Positions 9,743-20,084 of a stretch of 36,938 nt of DNA are shown here, piece after piece. The stretch lies in NCBI GenBank assembly GCA_023807065.1, contig JAJJLU010000496.1, positions 1 to 36,938 of the forward strand, in the 5' to 3' direction. Made by a program: the position numbers and the translations under genes. The notes under the pieces are model-generated. The model was not told the DNA's origin. It saw nothing but the letters and a program-made list of their open reading frames with translations, and made no database searches. Numbering within the stretch: the stretch's first letter is position 1; each line of letters begins with the position of its first letter. The DNA comes from Isotricha intestinalis (taxonomy: Eukaryota; Ciliophora; Litostomatea; Vestibuliferida; Isotrichidae).

Positions 9743-12700
9743 ATGGAATCTGAAGAGAATGAGAATATAATAGAAATTAAAAAAGCAGAAGCCTTTAAAA
9801 AGGAAGTATCTAATTTAAAATTATTCACTCAGAAAATAAATGAAATGTATGAAACGGAATTTAATGAAGCATTTAAACAAATAATAATATTATCAAAAGA
9901 AGAATTTATGTCTTTTATTACAAATGGAATTGAAACTCTTTTAATTGAAAGATACGGAGATGATGTTTTAGAAAATCAAAAAGTAAAAAACATTCAAAAT
10001 AAAAACATAAGTTTAATTGAAAAGAATTATGAAAATCATTATCATAAAATAAATAACGTATGGAACAACTTTTCAACATTGAAAAAAAATAATGATAAAA
10101 ATATAAATAAATACTACTTAACAAATTTCAGAAAACATTGTTGCGACACTGATAACATTGCTTTTCATAATTGTAAAAATGAGCCAAATAGTAAATTTAT
10201 TATAGTTGAAGAAAATAGAAATATAAAATATGTTATTTGTATTGAATGTAAAATGGTTTATTTTTCTAATTTTATTTTATGTTATTGTTCTCACTGTCAT
10301 AAAGATTATTATTCAAGTATTCTTTCAAAAGGAGAAAACCCAAATTTACTAATTGCAACATGGGAAAAATATCATTGTCTTAAATTAATAAATGAAAAAA
10401 TGAAATGTATAAAATGTAAAGGAGATTTTTATTTAAATCTTGAAACAAGAATGTTAAATTGTTTAAATAAAAAATGTAATTTTATAACAAAGCCATCAAG
10501 AGTTCTTTGGACATGTACAATTTGCAAAGAAGATTTTAAAAGCGAAGCAATAGTATATAATCCTTTACAATATGAATATTTAAAGCAAATAATAAAACAA
10601 ACTTTAATGATAAAACAAAGAGCACATCCTAGAAGAATGCCTTGTTGTAAATTAAATATATTTTTCACTGAGTTTTATCATAAAAAAGAATGTAATGGTA
10701 TTTTATATTCAGGTGAAATTGATCATAATATTATTATTGTATGTGAAAAATGTAAAGCTATTAATATTTATGATAGATTTATTTGGACTTGTCCTAAATG
10801 TGGTTTAAGGTTTAAAGATAAAAATATTGGTAAAAAAAAGACTTTTAGTCATATGTATCAGAATAGGAATTATCATTCTATGTCTTTTAATATTCAAAGT
10901 GAAAGAAATTCTTTACAAATAAAAAGCAGAAAAAGCAGTGAAAATGATTCTGTTAAAACAAAAGCTGAAAGTCAAGTTAAAGAAAGAAAAAAAAGATCTA
11001 AAACTAATTTATTTGATATTTTAGAAAAAAGAAGAAAAAATTCTGAAAGTTTAAGTAGAAATATTAGTTATAAAGTTAATAGTGAAAAAAAAGATTTAAA
11101 AGAAGATAAATTTATTAATATTCATCAAAATATAATTAATGAAAGAAATAATTCTCCTAATAAAAATAGGAATTTTATAAATAAAGTTAATACTATGAAA
11201 GAAAATAATTTGATTGATTATTTTAAAAAAAGAAATGAAAAAAGTGAAAATATTAAACCTGTTATAATTGGAAGAAATGAAAGAAATAATATAGAAAAAA
11301 ATGAAAGATGTCATACTGAAAGTAATTCAAATTATAATGAAAGTAGAAATAGAAAACAAATGAAATTAATTAAAGAGAATGATTTAATTAAGTATAATAA
11401 TGAAAATGAAAATAAAGAAATTAAATATCCTTCTAGGAGAGAAGAAAGATTAAGAATTTTAAGAGAAGAAAGAGAAAAAAAAGAAAGGGAAGATAAAATA
11501 CAAAAAGAAAAAGAGAAAGAAAAAGAAAAAGAAAAAGAGAAAGAAAAAGAAAAAGAAAAAGAAAAAGTTAATGGAAATGATAGATATAACCAATTAATTG
11601 CTAGAAGACTTAGAGAAAATGAAGATAGAGTAAAAAAAAGAAGAGAAGAAAGAGAAAAACAAGAAAAAGAAGAATTAGAAGAAAAAAAGAAAAAAGAAGA
11701 AGAAGAAAAAAGAAAAAAAGAGGAAGAAGAAAAAAGGAAGAAAGAATTAGAAGACAAAAAGAAGAAAGAAATAGAAGAAAAAAAGAAGAAAGAAGAAGAA
11801 GAAAAAAGAAAAAAAGAATTAGAAGATAAAAAGAAGAAAGAAATAGAAGAAAAAAGAAAAAAAGAGGAAGAAGAAATAAGGAAAAAAGAAATAGAAGAAA
11901 AAAAGAAGAAAGAAGAAGAAGAAAAAAGGAAAAAAGAAGAAGAAGAAAAAAAGAAGAAAGAATTAGAAGAAAAAAGAAAGAAAGAATTAGAAGAAAAAAA
12001 GAAGAAAGAAGAAGAAGAAAAAAGGAAGAAAGAAGAAGAAGAAAAAAGGAAAAAAGAATTAGAAGAAATGAGGAAAAAAGAATTAGAAGATAAAAAGAAG
12101 AAAGAAGAAGAAGAAAAAAGGAAAAAAGAATTAGAAGAAATAAGGAAAAAAGAATTAGAAGACAAAAAGAAAAAAGAAGAAGAAGAAAAAAAGAAGAAAG
12201 AAGAAGAAGAAAAAAGAAAAAAAGAATTAGAAGACAAAAAGAAAAAAGAAGAAGAAGAAAAAAGAAAAAAAGAGGAAGAAGAAAAAAGGAAGAAAGAATT
12301 AGAAGAAAAAAAGAAGAAAGAAGAAGAAGAAAAAAAGAAGAAAGAGGAAGAAGAAATCAAAGTCGATGAAAAGAAAGAAAAAATCATAATTAATGAAATT
12401 AAAGAAGAAATGAATAAAAATAAAAAGAAAAATTTAAATGAAAATAATAATCAATTAGAAAATGAAGAAGATAAAGAAATAAAAATTGAGAATGAAATAA
12501 AAATAGAAGATAAAGAAAAAAATGAAAAAGAAATAAAAGAAAATAAAATTAAAGAAGAAATAATTACTAAAGAAGAAGAAATAAATAATATTATTGAGAA
12601 GAAAAATACAACAACAAAAGAATATATAGAAGAAAAAGATAATGAAAAAATTAAAAAAGAAGAAAAGAAAACAAAAGAAACAAATAATGAAAAAAAAGAA

Positions 12701-14512
12701 GAAAATATTGGAGAATTTGAAGAAAAAAAAGAAGAAAATGAAAATAAAAGACTTGATGAAAAAGTAGAATTAAAAAAAGAAGAAAAAGGAAAAGAAAAAG
12801 AAAAAGAAGAAGAAGAAGAAAAAGTAGAAAAAAAAGAAGAAGTAAAAGAAAAAGAAGAAGTAAAAGAAGAAGCAAAAGAAAAAGAAGAAGTGAAAGATGA
12901 AGTGAAAGAAGAAGTAAAAGAAGAAGTAAAAGAAGAAGAAGAAAAAAAAGAAGAAAAAGAAAATGAAGAAAAAAAAGAAGAAGAAAAAGAAGAAACAAAA
13001 GAAGAAGATAAAATAAAATCAAAAAAAGAAGAAGAAGAAAAAAAGGAATTAAAAGAAGAAAAAGAAGAGAAAAAAGAAGAGGATAAAAAAGATAAAATAG
13101 AAGAAAAAGAAGAGAAAAAAGAAGAGGATAAAAAAGAGAAAATAGAAGAAAAAGAAGAGAAAAAAGAAGAGGATGAAAAAGAAAAAAAAGAATTAATAAA
13201 AGAAGAAAAAATAATAGAACCAAAAAGGAAAATATCATCATCTCAAGAAAAAAAGAACAAAGAAATAATAGATAATTTTTTAAGTCCAAAGAACCAAATA
13301 GAAAAACTTCATCCAATAAAAGAGGAGAATGAAGAAGAAACAAAGAAAAAAGAAATAAAAAATGAAAAAGAAAATAAAAAGAAAGAAAAAACAAAAGAAA
13401 ATAAAGAAAGTAAGAATTCAAGTAGTAAAGGAACAAAAGAAGATTCATCAACACATGGAAGTAATAATAACAATGAAAAAAATATAAATATAAACGAAAA
13501 TAAATCATCAAACAATTCAATAAAAACAAAAGGAAAAGAAATAAAAGAAGAAGAAGAAAAAGAAAAAACTAACAATGAAGATGAATTTGGAAAAGAACAT
13601 GAAGAACAAATGAAAAACATAAAGAAAAGAATAGATAAAATAATATCAGGTGCAAAATTACCACAATTTAAAGTAGAAGATTACATATTAAAAGGACAAT
13701 TAGGAGAAGGATCATATGGAGCAATATATAAAGTATTAGATAGAAATAATAATAAATATGCTATGAAAAAAATAATAGCACATGATATTGATGAAGTAGA
13801 AGATTTTATTACTGAATTTGAATTAGTATCAACTTGTAATCATCCTCATATAATGAAAATTTATTCTATGTGTGTTAGAATACTTGATCCTACGACTTAT
13901 GCTGTTTATATTTTAATGGAAATTGCTAATTGTGATTGGGACCAAGAAATTAAAAAGCATTTACAACAAAGGAAAAATTACAAGGAAGAACAATTAATAT
14001 CTATTTTAAAACAATTAGTTTCTGCTTTAGTTTATATGCAAAAAGAAATGAAAATTGCTCATAGAGATATTAAACCTCAAAATATTTTAATATTTAATGA
14101 TAATTTATATAAAGTTGCTGATTTTGGAGAAGCAAAAGAAGTGAAAATTTCTAAGCAATTAAATACTTTAAGAGGAACTGAATTATATATGAGTCCTCTT
14201 TTATATGATGGATTAAAAAAAGAAAAAGATGATGTTACACATAATCCCTTTAAAAGTGATGTTTTTTCTTTAGGTTTTTGTTTTATGTATTCTGCTTCTT
14301 TAAATTTTAATATTATTTATGAAGTAAGAGATTTAAATGATATGAGTAAATTAGATAAAATTTTACATAAGTATTTAAAAAATAAATATACGGAAAAATT
14401 TATTCAACTTATAGCTAAAATGTTAGAAACTGATGAATCTAAAAGAATTGATTTTCTTGAATTAGAACAATATATTAATGAAAATTTCCCTGATGAAGGA
14501 AGTCAAATTTAA
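9743..14512 (+). CDS. Giant zinc-ribbon/charged-linker protein kinase, 1589 aa
   Basis: Three-part protein. (1) Residues ~132-357 form a Cys-rich region with at least eight Cys pairs (CIECK, CYCSHC, CIKCK, CLNKKC, CTICK, CEKCK, CPKC and others), probably several zinc ribbons. (2) Residues ~560-1290 are an almost uninterrupted Lys/Glu region. It opens with a KE dipeptide run, then shows repeated units such as EEEKRKKELEDKKKKE, probably a very long single helix or coiled coil. (3) Residues ~1312-1580 are a Ser/Thr kinase domain with a Gly-rich loop GEGSYG (1321-1326), beta-3 Lys in YAMKK (K1342), HRDIKPQN (1440-1447) and DFGEA (D1460). The usual APE motif is replaced by YMSPLL, so the Glu of APE is missing; other catalytic residues are intact. 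The kinase subfamily cannot be assigned; it is distantly NEK- or MAPKK-like in texture. No intron is required. Stop TAA. Confidence 0.9.
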   Translation: MESEENENIIEIKKAEAFKKEVSNLKLFTQKINEMYETEFNEAFKQIIILSKEEFMSFITNGIETLLIERYGDDVLENQKVKNIQNKNISLIEKNYENHYHKINNVWNNFSTLKKNNDKNINKYYLTNFRKHCCDTDNIAFHNCKNEPNSKFIIVEENRNIKYVICIECKMVYFSNFILCYCSHCHKDYYSSILSKGENPNLLIATWEKYHCLKLINEKMKCIKCKGDFYLNLETRMLNCLNKKCNFITKPSRVLWTCTICKEDFKSEAIVYNPLQYEYLKQIIKQTLMIKQRAHPRRMPCCKLNIFFTEFYHKKECNGILYSGEIDHNIIIVCEKCKAINIYDRFIWTCPKCGLRFKDKNIGKKKTFSHMYQNRNYHSMSFNIQSERNSLQIKSRKSSENDSVKTKAESQVKERKKRSKTNLFDILEKRRKNSESLSRNISYKVNSEKKDLKEDKFINIHQNIINERNNSPNKNRNFINKVNTMKENNLIDYFKKRNEKSENIKPVIIGRNERNNIEKNERCHTESNSNYNESRNRKQMKLIKENDLIKYNNENENKEIKYPSRREERLRILREEREKKEREDKIQKEKEKEKEKEKEKEKEKEKEKVNGNDRYNQLIARRLRENEDRVKKRREEREKQEKEELEEKKKKEEEEKRKKEEEEKRKKELEDKKKKEIEEKKKKEEEEKRKKELEDKKKKEIEEKRKKEEEEIRKKEIEEKKKKEEEEKRKKEEEEKKKKELEEKRKKELEEKKKKEEEEKRKKEEEEKRKKELEEMRKKELEDKKKKEEEEKRKKELEEIRKKELEDKKKKEEEEKKKKEEEEKRKKELEDKKKKEEEEKRKKEEEEKRKKELEEKKKKEEEEKKKKEEEEIKVDEKKEKIIINEIKEEMNKNKKKNLNENNNQLENEEDKEIKIENEIKIEDKEKNEKEIKENKIKEEIITKEEEINNIIEKKNTTTKEYIEEKDNEKIKKEEKKTKETNNEKKEENIGEFEEKKEENENKRLDEKVELKKEEKGKEKEKEEEEEKVEKKEEVKEKEEVKEEAKEKEEVKDEVKEEVKEEVKEEEEKKEEKENEEKKEEEKEETKEEDKIKSKKEEEEKKELKEEKEEKKEEDKKDKIEEKEEKKEEDKKEKIEEKEEKKEEDEKEKKELIKEEKIIEPKRKISSSQEKKNKEIIDNFLSPKNQIEKLHPIKEENEEETKKKEIKNEKENKKKEKTKENKESKNSSSKGTKEDSSTHGSNNNNEKNININENKSSNNSIKTKGKEIKEEEEKEKTNNEDEFGKEHEEQMKNIKKRIDKIISGAKLPQFKVEDYILKGQLGEGSYGAIYKVLDRNNNKYAMKKIIAHDIDEVEDFITEFELVSTCNHPHIMKIYSMCVRILDPTTYAVYILMEIANCDWDQEIKKHLQQRKNYKEEQLISILKQLVSALVYMQKEMKIAHRDIKPQNILIFNDNLYKVADFGEAKEVKISKQLNTLRGTELYMSPLLYDGLKKEKDDVTHNPFKSDVFSLGFCFMYSASLNFNIIYEVRDLNDMSKLDKILHKYLKNKYTEKFIQLIAKMLETDESKRIDFLELEQYINENFPDEGSQI
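11503..12357 (+). repeat. Degenerate tandem repeat encoding KE-rich units
   Basis: Purine-only (GAA/AAA/AAG/AGA) sequence inside the giant kinase gene. It starts with a short KE-dipeptide array (11503-11567). From about 11670 it continues as 8-residue units (24 nt) of the types EEEKRKKE, LEDKKKKE and IEEKRKKE. Units differ by synonymous AAA/AAG and GAA/GAG changes, so the array is not freshly expanded. Confidence 0.8.
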
Positions 14513-14708
14513 AATTAATTTTTTTTAATAAAAAATGCCTATAAGATATTTTTAATTAATTGTAAAAATTTGTTTAAATTGTATTTAGATTATTTACTCG
14601 TTATTTTATTATTTATTCTGTTTTACTTAATTTTTTATAAACAAATTTAAAATAAAAAACCAGAAAAAAATTATTTGTCAAAGTAATTAAAAAAATCAAT
14701 ATTATTTA

Positions 14709-15110
14709 TTAATAGTTAATAGTAAGTTTTATTCTTTGTAAATTAAAATAATTTTCTTGTTTATCATCTTCATTTTTAATTTTAATATCAAAAAATCCAT
14801 AAGGAATATTTAAATCATAAACTCCTTCAAAGTCTTCTCCGTAAAAAGGAACAGATAATTTAGTATATTTTTTAAACTCTTTTAATTTTTCTTCTTTTTT
14901 TTTTCTTTCTTCATCCATTACTTTTTTTTCTTTTTCTAAATCCTCTTTTTTCTTTTTTTCATCTTCTTCTTTCATTTTATTTTCAAAATTTTTCACTTCT
15001 TCATTTTCTTCATATTCTTCTTCTTCTTTTTTTTCCATATTTTCTTCATCAATTTTCACTTCTCCTTTTTCAATTAAAATGTCATTTTCATCATCATTTG
15101 ATTCTGACAT
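14709..15110 (-). CDS. Small acidic charged protein, 133 aa
   Basis: About two-thirds of this protein is Glu/Lys low-complexity, probably helical (residues ~15-85). The C-terminal ~50 residues are of ordinary composition (KLSVPFYGEDFEGVYDLNIP...), ending in NY, and look like a small folded beta-rich unit. An in-frame ATG lies seven codons upstream (15131). I prefer the start at 15110 because it has the A-rich context (TTAAAAATG) of other genes here, and MSESNDDEND is a typical acidic N-terminus. The family is not recognised. It lies convergent to the giant kinase and shares its Lys/Glu style, but I see no homology between them. Stop TAA. Confidence 0.68.
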   Translation of the reverse strand: MSESNDDENDILIEKGEVKIDEENMEKKEEEEYEENEEVKNFENKMKEEDEKKKKEDLEKEKKVMDEERKKKEEKLKEFKKYTKLSVPFYGEDFEGVYDLNIPYGFFDIKIKNEDDKQENYFNLQRIKLTINY

Positions 15111-15434
15111 TTTTAAATTAATTACATTCACAATTTATTTTAATTTAAAGTCAATAAATAAATTTTATAAAAAAGAAAGAAACTAATAGAATTAATAATA
15201 ATAAAAAGAAAATTTAAAAAGAAAAGAAAACTATAAATGATTAATAATTAAAAATAAAAAGTAAAAATTTCAAATTTAAAAAATATAAATCATTAAATTA
15301 AGATAAAGTATAATTAAGGAATAAATAAAAAATTAAAACTATTATTTAAAATTTAGAAATAAAATTATTGAATAATAATTGTAAAAAATTCGAAATTCTT
15401 TTTATTTTCTTTAAATTCAATATTTTTAATAAAT
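15111..15434. other. A+T-rich intergenic spacer
   Basis: Spacer between two - strand genes. Nothing seen beyond simple A/T runs. Confidence 0.5.
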
Positions 15435-16325
15435 TTAAATATTATTTTTTTCCAATTCTTCACCTAAAACTTTTATTCTTGTTAAAATTTCCATACTTTC
15501 ATTTTGACATTTATTAGTTTCTAATTCAAAATTTCTTTTTTTAATTTCTTCTTCTTTTATTTTTTTTAACAATTCATTTTTTAATTTTAATTTTTTTTCA
15601 TATTCATTTTGTCTTTTATTTTCTTGACTTAAATTTCTTTGTTTATTAACGAAAATAACATGTTCTTGTTTATTTTTTAAATTATTTTCTTCTTTTTCTA
15701 AATATTTATTATAATTATTTTTTCTTTTTTCTTTAATTTTAGAAATTATATTTAAATTATTTTTTGCAATATCATTCCTAAAATTTTTTAAAGTTTTATC
15801 TCTTTTATTTTTAAATATATTATTAACTTTCTTATGTTCTTCTAATTTTTTATCCATTTTTTCTTTATTTCTTAATAATAATTCTTTTTCTTCTAAATTT
15901 TTAAATTGTATTTTTTCCATTTTTTCAATATGTTTTCGAAATAATTTTTCTTTTTCTTTTGCTTTCATTTCTTCTTTATGAAGCAAATTTAATTTATTAT
16001 TACAATGCATAAAATTTTCTTCACTTTCTTTTCTTAAGTTTTTCCTTTCAAAATATATTTTATATAAATCTAATATTTCAGAATCTATTTCTGGATTGTT
16101 TAAATAAGAAAAAATATTTTTTGTTCTTTCTGTTTTTAAATCTTTGTTAAATAAAGTAGAATTAGAAGATTTTAACGAATTTTTCGAAGATAATTCTTCT
16201 TTACTTTTATTCATTTTTATTGAATTGTATGATGGTTTTTTTTTTGAGTTTTTCAAGTTTTTTATCCTTTTCGTTATTTCTAAATTTTCTATTGGGATAT
16301 AATCGTTAGAAGTTGATTTTTTCAT
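15435..16325 (-). CDS. Basic coiled-coil protein, 296 aa
   Basis: The N-terminal ~70 residues are Ser/Lys/Asn-rich and probably disordered. Residues ~85-290 are a long, Lys-rich coiled coil (for example KLFRKHIEKMEKIQFKNLEE). There are no Cys clusters, membrane segments or catalytic motifs. The translation is strongly basic. It lies head-to-tail with the small acidic gene at 14709-15110 on the same strand, 324 bp away. Length and texture resemble ciliary or basal-body accessory coiled coils of protists, but I recognise no named family. Start is the first ATG of the frame; stop TAA. Confidence 0.77.
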   Translation of the reverse strand: MKKSTSNDYIPIENLEITKRIKNLKNSKKKPSYNSIKMNKSKEELSSKNSLKSSNSTLFNKDLKTERTKNIFSYLNNPEIDSEILDLYKIYFERKNLRKESEENFMHCNNKLNLLHKEEMKAKEKEKLFRKHIEKMEKIQFKNLEEKELLLRNKEKMDKKLEEHKKVNNIFKNKRDKTLKNFRNDIAKNNLNIISKIKEKRKNNYNKYLEKEENNLKNKQEHVIFVNKQRNLSQENKRQNEYEKKLKLKNELLKKIKEEEIKKRNFELETNKCQNESMEILTRIKVLGEELEKNNI

Positions 16326-17054
16326 TTTTTTAGTTTAAATTATTTATTATTTCTAGATTAGATAATTTATATTAAATTAATTGTTTTTTAAAAATTATTT
16401 ATAAGAGTTTTAATGTTATAATAAAACTTAAAAATATAAATATTTGCCATTTTCCTTATTATCAATTATAAATAATAAATTTAAGATTTATATATGAGAT
16501 ATAATATTGTTAATTTAATAAAGTTTAATTTCATTAAAAGTTTATTAAATAATCGGGGATTCATTTAGCTCATTATTAATAAAAAAGAAAGTATAAGAAA
16601 ACTACAAAAAATAATATTCTAGCTTAAAAAAATATATTGAAATATTAACTATTTATTTTTTTAAATAATTTAATTAAAGAATTCTACTCCAACAATTATT
16701 TATATTTCAAAATATCAAATATAAAAACAAATAACAAGAAACAAAAAATACTTTCAAAGGAAAAAATATATCAGAAATATAAATTGAAATTAAAGTTAAT
16801 AACATATATATTCCAAAAATAATTAAATCAATATTAAATAAAGAAAAATAAATAAATTTCCTTTTTTTCATAACAAATAAACCAATAATATTAAAGTTTA
16901 TTAATTAAAATTTTTTTTCATATTTTTTTTTATTTTTTTATAACAATTATAATATTTTTATAATTAATATTCTAAAAAAAAAATATTTTATATAATTGTT
17001 TCCATATTATGGATTTTAACACATTAAAAATTTAATCTTATAACTTATAAAAAA
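16326..17054. other. Divergent intergenic region
   Basis: Lies between divergently oriented genes and so should contain both promoters. I cannot point to a defined element. A short less A+T-rich island is seen at about 16550-16575 (AATCGGGGATTCATTTAGCTC). It includes a single GGGGATT heptamer identical to the telomere unit, which may be chance. Confidence 0.45.
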
Positions 17055-18116
17055 ATGAATGATAAATTTAAAAATAATATTAAAATTATTTTCGAGTACA
17101 ATAATAGAAAATTCACTTCAGAAATAGCACCATATGAGAAAATATCTGTATTAGAGCCTTTATCAAAAAGATTAATATTTAATTTAAAAAAAGAAGAAAA
17201 ACCAAAACAAGAAATAAGTTTAACATATCATAATCAAGATTTAAGTTTATTAAATCATCTTTTAATAGGAGATTATTTTAATAAAAATTCAATAATAACA
17301 ATTCAAATTGTTCCAAAGATAAAAAAAAAAGAAAGAAGAATTTTATCAGATAAAATTGTTGATTTTAATGATCCAATAATGATATCTTTAAGTTGTATAT
17401 GTGGAAAATTTTTAATAAATAATTATTGTAGAGAAGATAAAATATTTCTTTGTAACAATTGTAGAAGTAAAACTCATAAAGGACATAAATATGTTAAAAT
17501 TAATGTGAATAATTTAAATGAAAGTGTAATAAATTATGGAACAACAATTCAAAATGAAATTAAATCTAATTTAAATGATTCAAAAAAATATTTTGAAAAA
17601 TATTCTTATCAAAATATAGATGATATAAGCTCTAAAAGTGAAACAATAATTCAAAAATATGAGAAGTTAAATAATATTTATAATTCTATTACGGAAAAAT
17701 TAATTTATAAAGAAATAGATAAAAATCAATTAAATGAATTATTTAAAGAAACTAAAAATGAACATTATGAAATTTATTATATTATAGATGAAATAAATAC
17801 AAATTCAAATAAGAGTAATTATAAAATGTCAATAGATGAATTTAAAAAATATTTTGATAATTTAAATGAAAAAGATAAAAAAGTAACAAATATTGCAATA
17901 AGAGCAAAAATATTTAGAGTTAAATATGAATTAAATGAAAAAATAAATCAGATTAATAACCAAATTGAAAGTATTTTAGATTCTTCTTTAAATGCAAAAA
18001 ATCCTTTAGGAATAAGTGATGAAGCAATGAATCTTTATAAGTCAATTTTATCAAATGAAAATAATAATGAAGAAAGTAATGATTATGTTGATATGGAAAA
18101 TGATGAAGATGATTAA
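17055..18116 (+). CDS. B-box zinc finger protein with ubiquitin-like N-terminus, 353 aa
   Basis: Residues ~8-88 alternate beta-strand-like and charged segments and end in a pattern (LLIGDYFNKNSIITIQIVPK) that resembles the last strands of a ubiquitin fold; this part is inference. Residues 114-144 are a B-box type zinc finger: C114, C116, C125, D128, C133, C136, H141 and H144, with the classic YC..D...LC..C spacing and a closing HKGH. Residues ~150-325 are Asn/Lys/Glu-rich helices, possibly coiled coil, and the tail is acidic (DMENDEDD). There is no RING domain upstream, so it is not a full TRIM protein. B-boxes mediate protein-protein contacts and oligomerisation. It sits 348 bp upstream of a co-directional deubiquitinase gene. 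Confidence 0.82.
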   Translation: MNDKFKNNIKIIFEYNNRKFTSEIAPYEKISVLEPLSKRLIFNLKKEEKPKQEISLTYHNQDLSLLNHLLIGDYFNKNSIITIQIVPKIKKKERRILSDKIVDFNDPIMISLSCICGKFLINNYCREDKIFLCNNCRSKTHKGHKYVKINVNNLNESVINYGTTIQNEIKSNLNDSKKYFEKYSYQNIDDISSKSETIIQKYEKLNNIYNSITEKLIYKEIDKNQLNELFKETKNEHYEIYYIIDEINTNSNKSNYKMSIDEFKKYFDNLNEKDKKVTNIAIRAKIFRVKYELNEKINQINNQIESILDSSLNAKNPLGISDEAMNLYKSILSNENNNEESNDYVDMENDEDD

Positions 18117-18464
18117 TTTTTTAAATAATAAAAAATTAATATATTAATATTAAAAAAAATGAACAAAATGATTTTTTATTTTAATTATAAAATATAAATG
18201 ATATTTATCCAAGATTTGAAATTAATAAAAATATTTATTTAGTTTTATAATTATAATAAAAATTATTTTTTTTAAAATGATATAATATTATTAACTTTTT
18301 ATAATGAAAATTATTAAACTTTTTATTATTGATTTAACTTTCTTTATCTATTAGTTTTATTTTCAATATATTTTCAATCTTAGTTAATTTTCGTTTTAAT
18401 TTTTGTTCTATTTTTTATTTTTTTTTTAATTAAAACTAGTTCTAATTATTAATATAGGTAATAA
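18117..18464. other. A+T-rich intergenic spacer
   Basis: Between two + strand genes. T-rich over 18330-18440 just upstream of the next start. No other structure seen. Confidence 0.5.
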
Positions 18465-19753
18465 ATGGAAAACCCTTCACGTTTTTGGAAATATGAAAAT
18501 TTTGATTCTTTAATTTCACAAACTATAAATAATATAGGATTAAAAAATGGATTTCAAGAAAACAATTGTTATATAAATGTTTTTATCCAAAGTTTATATC
18601 ATTTTAATTTTTTAAGATATAATTTAATTAAAATAAATCCAAATGAATCACCTGATTTATTAAAAGAAATAATATCTTTATTAGATGAATATTCTAAAAA
18701 TAAAAGAATAACTTTAAATCCTATTAAATTTAAAGAAGTATTAGATAAATATTTTAAAGAAAAAAAAGAATTTCAAATGAATGAAGAAGGAGATCCAGTT
18801 GAATTATTAAATACAATTTTAAGAGTTATTCATAATTCTATAAATAAAGATAATACTATTTGCGAACCAAAATGTTTTATTCATAGTCTATTTTATATTG
18901 ACATTGAAGAAAAAGATTTTTGTTCAAATTGTAATTTTTTAAATGAAATAAAATACGATTCTGATTATTTTATTCATGGATTAAATATTAATTCAATCAT
19001 TGAAAACTCAAAAAAAGACTTTAATGATTTTAAAGAAAAATTAATTCAAAATTCTAATTTTGAAAATAATATTTGTTCTAAATGTAATAATAATACTTTG
19101 AAAATTAATTATAATTGCAATTATTCAGGTTTTTATTTACTTTTTAATTTAATTTGGCAAGGAAAAAAAATTGATTTTAATGTTTTATTTCAAGTTTATT
19201 GTATGATTAATTCGTCTTTTGAATTAAATGTTTTATTTTCTTGTACAAAAAATAAAACTTATAAATTTTTAGGAATGATTTTATTTTATATTAATCATTA
19301 TGTTAGTTTATTCTTTGAAAAAAAAAATAATACATTTATTTTATATAATGATTCAGAAATTACTTATTTTTCAAATTGGGAAGAAGTCGTTAAACATATT
19401 ATCTTTTATGGTTTTTTTCCTGTTGCTATTTTTTATGAAAATAATGAAGAAAATAAATGTGAGTTTAATATTAGGGAAACATTTTATAATGAAATGGTAG
19501 AACAAAATAAAAGGAATGAAAAACAAAATAAGTGTGATAATAATAATAATGATAAAAAAAGTATTGTTAATGAAAAAGAAAATAATATTCAAGAAATAAA
19601 TCCATTTGATACAGATAATAATGACAAAGAAATTAGTAATTATTACTTATTTGATTTTAATAAAACAAATAATGAAGTAAATCAATCTAAAGACCGACAA
19701 ATACATAATTTATCTAATAAAAATGATAATGATAATGGTGATTTTTGTCTATT

Positions 19754-19789
<36 letters not shown>

Positions 19790-20084
19790 TGGTAATAATA
19801 ATATTAACAATCAAGATAATAATAATAATATTAATAATAGTAATAAAAATGGTAATAGTAATAATAGTTATAATAAAAATAATAATAAAATACCAAATTA
19901 TAATGACTTAAAGGAAAACAAAAATGAATGGACTTGCCTTTTTTGTTCAACAAAATATTATTCCCAAAAAGTTAAATGTGAAAAATGTGGAAGAAGAAAT
20001 AATAACTTCTCAAATGATGTTAATAATGATATAAGTAAATTTCCGATGTATTTTCAATTAATGAATACATTTTCTAAGCAATAA
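18465..20084 (+). CDS. USP-family ubiquitin hydrolase (USP53/54-like) with RanBP2 zinc finger, 539 aa
   Basis: The Cys box GLKNGFQENNCYINVFIQSL (25-44, C35) matches the Cys box of the USP53/54 and plant 'ubiquitin carboxyl-terminal hydrolase-related' group, which reads GL.N..GENNCFLN..IQSLW. The His box INHYVSLFF gives H278, followed by D296 in YNDSE, so the Cys/His/Asp triad looks complete. Two CxxC pairs (C153/C156 and C204/C207) form the expected zinc ribbon in the fingers. After the ~320-residue catalytic domain comes an Asn-rich linker (about 335-480, with poly-Asn). A C-terminal RanBP2-type zinc finger follows: W489, C491, C494, C505, C508. Such fingers often bind ubiquitin. It probably removes ubiquitin from cytosolic or nuclear proteins. 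Stop TAA. Confidence 0.88.
19765..19880 (+). repeat. AAT-triplet tract encoding poly-Asn
   Basis: Nearly uninterrupted AAT/GGT/AGT triplets inside the deubiquitinase linker, translating to poly-Asn with Gly/Ser/Ile interruptions. Two overlapping open frames, one on each strand, are shadows of this region. Confidence 0.75.

Noticed and set aside
11332..12387. A 351-codon minus-strand frame rich in Ser and Phe
   Set aside because: It is the complement of the Lys/Glu repeat in the giant kinase gene (GAA/AAA read backwards as TTC/TTT) and has no other support.
12651..13620. Two long minus-strand Leu/Phe-rich frames
   Set aside because: Shadows of the charged region of the kinase gene; composition follows directly from GAA/AAA codons on the other strand.
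16553..16562. Single GGGGATT inside the chromosome, considered as an interstitial telomere or chromosome-breakage mark
   Set aside because: Only one unit is present, with no tandem copy; one heptamer can be chance.
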